Positions 1-4,712 of a stretch of 6,510 nucleotides of DNA are shown in pieces (positions within the stretch are counted from its first letter, which is position 1; each line of letters begins with the position of its first letter). Source of the DNA: Acidimicrobiia bacterium (GTDB lineage: Bacteria; Actinomycetota; Acidimicrobiia; Acidimicrobiales; Ilumatobacteraceae); the NCBI GenBank assembly GCA_010030605.1, contig RHCK01000095.1:1-6510 (forward strand), written 5' to 3'. The position numbers were made by a program, and so were the translations under genes. The notes below the pieces were generated by a model that was not told the origin of the DNA, searched no databases, and was given only the letters and a program-made list of their open reading frames with translations.

Positions 1-149
1 CAGTAGAAGTTCATGAGCAACATGTTCAACACGTTGCGGTTGCGGTCCATGCCTCCGTAGAAGAAGGCGAGGCCGGGGGTCATGAAGAGGACGAGGGCGG
101 CTGAAATCAGCACCCACGCGATGTTGCCACTCGGGGTGACGCTTTCCAT
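1..149 (-). CDS. amt: Ammonium transporter (Amt family), second copy, N-terminal part only
   Basis: This is the start of a second Amt/Rh-family ammonium channel of the inner membrane. Only 49 residues are visible before the window edge. The protein goes almost directly into transmembrane helix 1 (about residues 10-33), without the long signal-peptide region of the other Amt in this window. The run LVLFMTPGLAFFYGG (residues 19-33), followed by M-D-R-N-R-N-V-L-N-M, is the classic Amt N-terminal signature of the 'TPGLAFFYGG' bacterial type. The ATG at 149 is preceded by GGAG on the coding strand (159-162) with 9 nt spacing. The gene lies downstream of glnK but is separated from it by a terminator and has its own promoter with an 11-bp-repeat operator at 226-263. 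The pore residues are outside the window, so whether the channel is intact cannot be judged. Confidence 0.93.
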   Translation of the reverse strand, partial: MESVTPSGNIAWVLISAALVLFMTPGLAFFYGGMDRNRNVLNMLLMNFY

Positions 150-181
150 GGTGTGGTTCTCCGTGGTTCGAGGTTTCGTCA

Positions 182-199
182 TCCACCGGGGCGGGTGGA
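182..199 (-). other. Small hairpin in the leader of the second amt gene
   Basis: TCCACC (182-187) pairs perfectly with GGTGGA (194-199) around a 6-nt GC-rich loop. It would lie in the 5' untranslated region if transcription starts near 203, about 30 nt before the start codon. It matches no riboswitch I recognise, and a 6-bp stem in GC-rich DNA may be chance. Confidence 0.3.
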
Positions 200-202
200 G
201 AA

Positions 203-212
203 CGTGATCACG
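203..212. repeat. 10-bp perfect palindrome CGTGATCACG at the amt start-site region
   Basis: The sequence CGTGATCACG is its own reverse complement. It overlaps the edge of the proposed -10 hexamer (210-215) and the expected transcription start of the second amt gene. That position would suit a repressor site, but no known operator is recognised. Confidence 0.35.
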
Positions 213-263
213 GTACGGAAACGGGGTTGCCCAAATGTTTCGGGAATGTGAACCAATTGTGCG
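210..263 (-). promoter_or_regulatory. Promoter of the second amt gene with four-box, 11-bp-repeat GlnR-like operator
   Basis: On the plus strand four boxes begin with GT at 226, 237, 248 and 259 (GTTGC, GTTTC, GTGAA, GTGCG), each separated by 6 bp. Read on the coding strand they are CGCAC, TTCAC, GAAAC and GCAAC, so AC recurs every 11 bp. A TACCGT -10 candidate (210-215) follows, with 10 bp between the last AC and the hexamer. No good TTGACA-like -35 is present, which suits an activator-dependent promoter. The published GlnR pattern in actinobacteria is GTnAC-n6-GAAAC repeated, or AC-n9-AC. The segment 235-260 also aligns base for base, with a few mismatches, to 2442-2467 in front of the other amt gene. 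GlnR as the binder is inference. Confidence 0.65.
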
Positions 264-279
264 TCACGAATGGGCGGTG

Positions 280-327
280 AAAAACGGACGTCCCCGGATC
301 GAACGCCGAAGCATTCGACCCGGGGAC
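280..327 (-). terminator. Rho-independent terminator of the amt-glnK transcript
   Basis: GTCCCCGGATCGAA (290-303) and TTCGACCCGGGGAC (314-327) form a 14-position stem with one A-C mismatch and a 10-nt loop. On the coding (minus) strand the hairpin is followed after 5 nt by five T residues (plus-strand A run 280-284). No T run follows on the plus strand, so it acts for leftward transcription only. It lies 74 bp past the glnK stop and separates that operon from the promoter of the second amt gene. Confidence 0.75.
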
Positions 328-401
328 TGCCCCTACCGGAGGAGAACCACCTCCGTGTGCCGCCAGCGAAATCACCGGCCAGCTCATATCGAGAGAACCG
401 A

Positions 402-740
402 CTAGATGGCGTCGGGTCCCTCTTCGCCGGTGCGGATGCGAACGAGGCGGTCGATGTCGGCCACCCAGATCTTTCCGTCGCCGATCTTGCCGGTCGCGGC
501 CGATGCCTTGATGGCCGCGATGACCGCGTCCACGCTGGAGTTGTCGACCACCAGTTCGAGACGCACCTTGGGCACGAAGTCGATCTTGTACTCGGCTCCG
601 CGATATGTCTCGCTGTGTCCGCCCTGGCGACCGAAGCCACGCACTTCACTGACGGTGATGCCTTGCACACCGGCCGCCTTGAGTGCGTCCTTCACATCGT
701 CCAACTTGAAGGGCTTCACGATTGCTGTGATGAGTTTCAT
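402..740 (-). CDS. glnK: Nitrogen regulatory protein PII (GlnK/GlnB family)
   Basis: This is the cytosolic trimeric PII signal protein. It senses ATP/ADP and 2-oxoglutarate and, as GlnK, plugs the ammonium channel when nitrogen is plentiful. At 112 residues it has the standard family length. The T-loop signature YRGAEY (46-51) carries Tyr51, the residue uridylylated in proteobacteria and adenylylated in studied actinobacteria. Gln39, which contacts 2-oxoglutarate, is present. The B-loop TGKIGDGK (83-90) and the C-loop arginines R101 and R103 are intact, so the protein should be functional. The ATG at 740 has GAGAGG about 10 nt upstream. It lies 36 bp after the amt stop in the conserved amtB-glnK order, so it is almost certainly co-transcribed from the promoter near 2430. 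The modifying enzyme gene glnD, which often comes next in actinobacteria, does not follow directly. Confidence 0.97.
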   Translation of the reverse strand: MKLITAIVKPFKLDDVKDALKAAGVQGITVSEVRGFGRQGGHSETYRGAEYKIDFVPKVRLELVVDNSSVDAVIAAIKASAATGKIGDGKIWVADIDRLVRIRTGEEGPDAI

Positions 741-776
741 GATGAGTGTTCCTCTCGTTTCCTGTGATCGGCCCGG

Positions 777-2321
777 TCAGTTCTTCACGAACTCGGGGTA
801 GGCGTAGACACCCATCTCTGGCAGGTCGAGACCCATCAGTTCGTCTTCCTCGCTCGAGCGGATTCCGCCCTTGCCCATCTTCTTCGAGATGGTGTCCTGC
901 AACTTGAAGAAGGTGAAGGCGATGCCACCGATGACCACCACGATCACGGCCACACCCAAGGCTTGGGCGCCGAGCTGACCCCAATCGCCCTTGATGATTC
1001 CCTCGACTCCTTCGCTGTCCGACAGGTTCCAACCCGCGCCGTACGAGCCGTTGGCGAAGATGCCCACGCAGAGCGTGCCGAAGAGACCACCGACACCGTG
1101 AACGCTGATGGCGCCCACCGGATCGTCGAGCTTCAACTTCTTCTCCACGAAGAACACGCTCTCGATCACCAGGATGGCGGCGATGCAACCGATCACGGCG
1201 GCGGCCCACGGTGCCACGAAGGCGCAGGGGGCGGTGATCGCCACCAAGCCGGCGAGCATGCCGTTGGCCATCATGCCGGGATCCGGCTTGCCGGTGCGCT
1301 TGGTGATCCAGAACATCGCAACGATGGCGCCGAAGGCGCCGGCAATCGCGGTGTTGGTGGCCACCGTGGCGAACTGCACGTCGGTGGCGGCGAACGTCGA
1401 CGCCGCGTTGAATCCGAACCATCCGAACAACAAGATGAAGGTTCCGAGCATGGCCATCGGGATGTGGTGTCCCGGAATGGCGCGCGGGTTTCCGTCCTTG
1501 TCGAACTTGCCGATGCGCGCACCGATCACCTTCGCACCAGCGAAAGCGGCCACACCGCCGACCGCGTGCACGACGCCCGAGCCGGCGAAGTCCACGTAGC
1601 CCGCACCGAGGTTCATGCTGCTCCAGGTCTGCGACAGCCAGCCACCGCCCCAGGTCCATGCGGCGAACAGCGGGTAGTACACGGCTCCACAGAAGAAGCC
1701 CCACACCACGAAGCTTCCCCACTTCCAACGCTCGGCCATCGAGCCGGTGGGGATGGTGGCCACGGTGTCCATGAAGGCGACCATGTACAAGAAGAAGCCG
1801 AGCAACGCCGGGGTGATTCCTCCACCCGACAACGCCCAACCGCCCTTGAACAGGAAGACCCATTCGCCGCTACCAACGAGTGGTCCGCCGATCGGAGCGT
1901 TCAGTCCGAACGCGCCGTAGCTGAACCCGCCGAAAGCCAAGGGGAAGCCGATGAAGAAAAAGCCGATGAACCCCAGACCGAAGATGGCGAAGTTCGTGGC
2001 CACGACGTGCGCGGCGTGCTTGGCACGGCAGAACCCGGTCTCGACCAGAGCGAAACCGGCTTGCATGAAGATGACGAGCGACGCGCCGATGATGACCCAC
2101 AACAGGTTGGTGGCCTGTGCGAGCGACGAGATGGCGGACTCGGCGTCGAAGTCGCCGTCCGCGGCCAGGGCCACGGTGCCGGCGACGAATGTCGCGCCCG
2201 ACGAAACCGCCGTGGCGACCAAGAGTCGCTTCAGCAATGACGGACGCTTCCGGAGCGTGTCCGGGAAGTAGTCGGCGGACGAATCGCCGTCGATGGCTTT
2301 CGTCCGGGAAAGGGTGATCAT
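777..2321 (-). CDS. amt: Ammonium transporter (Amt family) with signal-peptide-like N-terminus
   Basis: Inner-membrane Amt channel that takes up ammonium/ammonia, 514 residues. Residues about 23-53 (RKR..LLKRLL, a hydrophobic stretch, then VALA before ADG) look like a cleavable signal peptide, as in E. coli AmtB. The channel follows with about 11 helices. Key pore residues match E. coli AmtB: F183 and F304 (phenyl gate), W301, D244 in YVDFAG, and the twin histidines H252 (VVHAVGG) and H408 (VHGVGG). The C-terminus EEDELMGLDLPEMG (491-504) fits the cytosolic segment that docks GlnK. The first-helix motif MQAGFALVETG places it in a different subfamily from the TPGLAFFYGG-type Amt at the left edge. 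The ATG at 2321 has a strong GAGGAGGA ribosome site (2325-2332). It heads the amt-glnK operon, and its leader of about 100 nt carries the 11-bp operator upstream. Confidence 0.97.
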   Translation of the reverse strand: MITLSRTKAIDGDSSADYFPDTLRKRPSLLKRLLVATAVSSGATFVAGTVALAADGDFDAESAISSLAQATNLLWVIIGASLVIFMQAGFALVETGFCRAKHAAHVVATNFAIFGLGFIGFFFIGFPLAFGGFSYGAFGLNAPIGGPLVGSGEWVFLFKGGWALSGGGITPALLGFFLYMVAFMDTVATIPTGSMAERWKWGSFVVWGFFCGAVYYPLFAAWTWGGGWLSQTWSSMNLGAGYVDFAGSGVVHAVGGVAAFAGAKVIGARIGKFDKDGNPRAIPGHHIPMAMLGTFILLFGWFGFNAASTFAATDVQFATVATNTAIAGAFGAIVAMFWITKRTGKPDPGMMANGMLAGLVAITAPCAFVAPWAAAVIGCIAAILVIESVFFVEKKLKLDDPVGAISVHGVGGLFGTLCVGIFANGSYGAGWNLSDSEGVEGIIKGDWGQLGAQALGVAVIVVVIGGIAFTFFKLQDTISKKMGKGGIRSSEEDELMGLDLPEMGVYAYPEFVKN

Positions 2322-2427
2322 GGGTCCTCCTCGGGGGATGGCTGTGGGTAGGGGTACCGCACGTCGCCATTGACGGGCGCGGCGCGAATGCTCGACGACG
2401 CTGTCGGAGCGGTTCTGCGCTGAGCGA

Positions 2428-2503
2428 AACCTAGAAGGTCGATGTTTCGTGAGGGTCCGCGAATTGTTACGGGAGTGTGAGCGATCGGTTCGCCGAGAGT
2501 GAT
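2428..2503 (-). promoter_or_regulatory. Promoter of amt-glnK with an extended 11-bp-repeat GlnR-like operator
   Basis: Plus-strand boxes starting with GT lie at 2444, 2455, 2466, 2477, 2488 and 2499 (GTTTC, GTCCG, GTTAC, GTGAG, GTTCG, GTGAT), exactly 11 bp apart. On the coding strand the four promoter-proximal boxes read CTCAC, GTAAC, CGGAC and GAAAC. A -10 candidate TAGGTT (2428-2433) sits 10 bp past GAAAC, and no -35 hexamer is visible. The start site would be near 2421, giving a leader of about 100 nt. The geometry matches GlnR/OmpR-family head-to-tail sites, and the target (amt-glnK) is a classic GlnR-activated operon. The operator reaches to within 17 bp of the antiporter stop codon. I see no convincing terminator between the antiporter and this promoter, so some read-through is possible. 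Confidence 0.72.
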
Positions 2504-2519
2504 GCGGATTGGGCGAGTT

Positions 2520-4292
2520 TCAGAGAAGTCCGGACACGGCGTCGTCGAGCGCGGCCCGATACTGATCGCGCGCGGTGAGCACCGCCAGCACCCACGCCGA
2601 AAGAACCAAGTATTCGTCGCCCGACAAAAGCTCGACGGGAACCGTGGGGTCCGGACCCTTCACCGCGTCCTTCATGGACTCGCTCAGCGACAAGATGTGC
2701 ATCACATCGTCGATGGAGTCCGGCATCATCGTGCGCGCCACTGCGATGGCCGATCGCCCGTCGTCGATCACGGAATCAATGAAACAGGCCAAGGCCACGA
2801 CCTCCACGAGTCCGATTCGATCGAGAGCCCGCGTGAGCCCGGAATCGAGACGTGGGTCGTCGAGATGCCGCTTCAATTCGTGCAACGAATGCAGATGTCC
2901 GTTCAGACCCTGATCGGTGAAATCCGGTTCGGCCCGATGACGTCGCATCGCCACGCCGACCTCGGGCACCCTCATTTCGAGGTTTCGACGATCGATGATG
3001 CGCCACCACTCGTCGGCGTCGTTGTTGAGCAATTCGTCGAAGAGGTGCGCGGTGTCGACCGACGTCCACGGTTCGGAGGGAGCGCTCGGTGATTCGCTGA
3101 CTCGGCCCGCCAGTTTGAGTCGCAGCAGGGGAGGAGTGATCAACGTGGTGACGAGAACCATCAGCAGCAGTGCTCCGTACAACTCGCCGTCGAGAACTCC
3201 CTTCGACAAACCGATGGAAGCGAAGATCAACCCCACTTCGCCGCGCGGGATCATCCCGATGCCCACGAGCAGTTTGTCTCCACCGTCGCGTCCGAGCCCG
3301 ATTCCGGCGACGAGTTTGCCGATGATCGCAACGAGGGTGAGAACGCCGGCCAACGCCAACACGCTCGGTTGGAACATGGCCTCTAGATCGGCGTTGATTC
3401 CGATGCTGGCGAAAAAGACGGGGATGAAAATGTGGCCGAGCGGATTGAGGCCCTCGGCGATGCGCTCGTGTTGCGCACTGCGACCCACACCGAGACCGGC
3501 CATGAACGCACCAATGATGAAGGCCAACTTGGCTTCGTTCGCCAACAGCGAGAACGCCAAAGTCAGCGCGAACGCGACGGCCACGATGGTGGTGGAGGAT
3601 TTCGCCAAACGATCGATGTGCGTGAACGCGCGGGGGATGACGAAGATCGCCAGCAACCCGGTGACCAACAAGAAGCCCACCGCCAATCCGAGGGTTTCCA
3701 GCACCACGCCTCCGCTGATGGAACCCTCGGTGACCACCTTGACCACCACGGTCAGGATCACCAATCCGAGAACGTCGTCGGCCACCGCGGCACCGAGCAC
3801 GACGCGCGATTCTTTCAGCGAGAGCGCCCGCAAGTCACCGAGCACGCGCGCGGTGATGCCCACACTGGTGGCGGTGAGGGCCGCGCCGATGAAGAGCGCG
3901 ACTTTGCCTTCCTCTCCGAAGGCCGATGCCACGCCGAAACCCGCGGCGAACGGAACGACCACGCCGATGACGGCGACGAAGAGCGCGGCCTTGCCCACCT
4001 TGCCCATCTCGGCCAGATCCATCTCCAGGCCGACCTGGAACAACAACAAGATGACGCCGATTTCGCCCAGGAGAAGCACCATGTCGGCGATCTCGAGGTG
4101 CGCGATGGGGTCGATCCAACCGAGAACGCTGGGGCCGATGAGTATTCCGGCCACGATCTCACCGAGTACGGCGGGAACGTGCGCGCGCTCGGCCAACTCG
4201 GCGGCCAGTCGTGCCACCACGATGATGACGAGCAGATTCCCGAGCACCAAGGCGAGGTCGTACGACCCGGTGGAGGCGGCGAGGAACGTCAT
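2520..4292 (-). CDS. CPA2-family cation:proton antiporter (NapA/NhaS3/GerN-like) with unusual C-terminal domain
   Basis: Membrane antiporter that exchanges Na+ or K+ (possibly NH4+) for protons, 590 residues. Residues about 12-393 form the helical Na+/H+ exchanger domain. Visible signatures are VLGEIVAGILIGP (42-54), TATSVGITARVL (140-151), the ion-binding Asp pair D172-D173 in AVADDVLGL (typical of electrogenic CPA2 members such as NapA), K326 in a late helix, and IPRGEVGLIFA (348-358). Residues about 396-590 are a soluble, acidic, mostly helical tail. It lacks the GxGxxG nucleotide-binding fold of a TrkA-N/RCK domain and I cannot assign it. The ATG at 4292 is the first possible start after an in-frame TAA three codons upstream. 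It has no Shine-Dalgarno and sits 6 nt after a -10-like TAACCT, so it may be leaderless. It also follows the winged-helix gene by 37 bp and could share its transcript. Ion specificity cannot be read from sequence. Confidence 0.93.
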   Translation of the reverse strand: MTFLAASTGSYDLALVLGNLLVIIVVARLAAELAERAHVPAVLGEIVAGILIGPSVLGWIDPIAHLEIADMVLLLGEIGVILLLFQVGLEMDLAEMGKVGKAALFVAVIGVVVPFAAGFGVASAFGEEGKVALFIGAALTATSVGITARVLGDLRALSLKESRVVLGAAVADDVLGLVILTVVVKVVTEGSISGGVVLETLGLAVGFLLVTGLLAIFVIPRAFTHIDRLAKSSTTIVAVAFALTLAFSLLANEAKLAFIIGAFMAGLGVGRSAQHERIAEGLNPLGHIFIPVFFASIGINADLEAMFQPSVLALAGVLTLVAIIGKLVAGIGLGRDGGDKLLVGIGMIPRGEVGLIFASIGLSKGVLDGELYGALLLMVLVTTLITPPLLRLKLAGRVSESPSAPSEPWTSVDTAHLFDELLNNDADEWWRIIDRRNLEMRVPEVGVAMRRHRAEPDFTDQGLNGHLHSLHELKRHLDDPRLDSGLTRALDRIGLVEVVALACFIDSVIDDGRSAIAVARTMMPDSIDDVMHILSLSESMKDAVKGPDPTVPVELLSGDEYLVLSAWVLAVLTARDQYRAALDDAVSGLL

Positions 4293-4298
4293 GGGTGG

Positions 4299-4319
4299 AG
4301 GTTACGAGCGCAGTGTTTC
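4299..4319 (-). promoter_or_regulatory. Possible leaderless promoter of the antiporter gene with a single GAAAC box
   Basis: TAACCT (4299-4304) lies 6 nt before the antiporter ATG, the spacing expected when transcription starts at the A of ATG. On the coding strand a GAAAC box (plus-strand GTTTC, 4315-4319) ends exactly 10 bp before the hexamer, the same spacing as in the three operator-bearing promoters. No further boxes follow at 11 bp. Instead a 9-bp-spaced partial repeat AGTGTT occurs at 4312 and 4321. It may be an internal promoter of the two-gene unit, or chance. Confidence 0.4.
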
Positions 4320-4329
4320 GAGTGTTCGC

Positions 4330-4587
4330 TCACGCGGCCAGAAGGTTCTCGGCCATGTCGACGGCCACGGGCACCAGCATCCAGCCCCGACCGCGCACGG
4401 TGCGAATGGCGTCAGCGCCCAGAACCTTGCGGATGCTGACGAGCAACGAATCACAGCGGCGATCGTTCAGGTCGGCGATGCCGGCCAAGCGGGCCAACTC
4501 CCGTCGGCTCACGACCCGGCCCCGGCAATCGAGGAGCGCCTGCAGCACGGCGGACTCTTGGGCGGCCAAGCGGGGGGTCGTTTCCAT
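4330..4587 (-). CDS. Stand-alone OmpR/PhoB-type winged-helix DNA-binding protein
   Basis: An 85-residue protein made of only the DNA-binding half of an OmpR/PhoB response regulator (Trans_reg_C fold). LAAQESAVLQALLDCRGRVVS (7-27) corresponds to the first helices. SRRELARLAGI (27-37) and the Arg-rich stretch DRRCDSLLVSIRKVLG (42-57) match the helix-turn-helix with its recognition helix. AIRTVRGRGWML (60-71) is the typical C-terminal hairpin wing. There is no receiver domain, so no phosphorylation site. Activity would have to be controlled by abundance, a partner protein or a ligand. The ATG at 4587 lacks a Shine-Dalgarno and stands 6 nt after a -10 TAGGTT, so the mRNA is probably leaderless. 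The gene is followed after 37 bp by the antiporter, and its promoter carries the same 11-bp-repeat operator as the amt genes. Targets are unknown; it could act on these operators itself, as autoregulator or competitor of GlnR. Confidence 0.85.
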   Translation of the reverse strand: METTPRLAAQESAVLQALLDCRGRVVSRRELARLAGIADLNDRRCDSLLVSIRKVLGADAIRTVRGRGWMLVPVAVDMAENLLAA

Positions 4588-4593
4588 GGACCC

Positions 4594-4647
4594 AACCTAG
4601 GAATCGGGAGTTTCCCGACTGTTCGGGGTCTGTGAACGCCGTGTGAA
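4594..4647 (-). promoter_or_regulatory. Leaderless promoter of the winged-helix gene with four-box 11-bp-repeat operator
   Basis: The -10 candidate TAGGTT (4594-4599) is identical to that of amt-glnK and lies 6 nt before the ATG. Plus-strand GT boxes at 4610, 4621, 4632 and 4643 (GTTTC, GTTCG, GTGAA, GTGAA) repeat every 11 bp. On the coding strand they read TTCAC, TTCAC, CGAAC and GAAAC, with 10 bp between GAAAC and the -10. The heptamer GTTCACA occurs twice here and once in the operator of the second amt gene. GlnR binding fits the spacing. Streptomyces PhoP boxes (GTTCACC-type, also 11-bp repeats) are the main alternative. The array lies in the 125-bp gap shared with the divergent acyl-CoA dehydrogenase. 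Confidence 0.65.
4604..4618. repeat. Inverted repeat TCGGGA-GTT-TCCCGA upstream of the winged-helix gene
   Basis: A perfect 6-bp inverted repeat with a 3-bp spacer lies just upstream of the -10 element and overlaps the promoter-proximal GTTTC box. It could be a symmetric operator, perhaps for a repressor of this promoter. Alternatively the symmetry may be incidental to the direct-repeat boxes. Confidence 0.4.
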
Positions 4648-4672
4648 CGGTGGCGCAGAGTCGAACCCGGCT

Positions 4673-4688
4673 GGGGTTGGGGTCGGGG
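4673..4688 (+). other. Three regular GGGG tracts just upstream of the acyl-CoA dehydrogenase start
   Basis: GGGG occurs at 4673-4676, 4679-4682 and 4685-4688 with 2-nt spacers, flanked by GG pairs at 4669-4670 and 4692-4693. This pattern, on the coding strand 24 nt before the ATG, could fold as a G-quadruplex in the leader RNA. I see no clear -10/-35 promoter for the plus-strand gene in the 4588-4712 gap. In GC-rich DNA the tracts may be fortuitous. Confidence 0.3.
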
Positions 4689-4712
4689 CATGGTCTGCGA
4701 GAGACTGACCGC

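Noticed and set aside
646..1863. 405-codon minus-strand frame overlapping amt and glnK
   Set aside because: Arg/Gly/His-rich shadow in another frame of the amt gene; it cannot coexist with the conserved Amt and PII proteins.
963..2240. 425-codon open frame on the plus strand opposite the amt gene
   Set aside because: Low-complexity His/Glu/Gly/Arg-rich translation, no motif, and fully antisense to a gene with all Amt pore residues intact.
1870..2370. Minus-strand frame starting with an ATG in the amt leader, a possible upstream ORF
   Set aside because: No ribosome site, runs far into amt out of frame, and has an Arg/His-rich translation. The strong GAGGAGGA belongs to the amt start at 2321.
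2322..2427. Riboswitch or structured leader before amt
   Set aside because: About 100 nt of GC-rich leader with no recognisable conserved riboswitch core or long stem; only chance-level short pairings were seen.
2485..2519. Terminator after the antiporter gene
   Set aside because: Only a 4-bp stem (TCGG-CGAA-CCGA on the minus strand) without a T run; too weak to call.
2520..3110. TrkA-N/RCK regulatory domain on the antiporter
   Set aside because: No GxGxxG Rossmann signature in residues 396-590, so the label KefB/KefC was not used.
2995..4635. 546-codon open frame on the plus strand opposite the antiporter and winged-helix genes
   Set aside because: It is antisense to two well-supported genes. 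Its translation is Ser/Thr/Pro/Ala-rich with no domain signature, the typical mirror frame in GC-rich coding DNA.
4650..4712. GTG start extending the acyl-CoA dehydrogenase by 21 residues
   Set aside because: The extension (MAQSRTRLGLGSGHG...) does not resemble the family N-terminus and lies over the operator and G-tracts. The ATG at 4713 gives the usual beginning.
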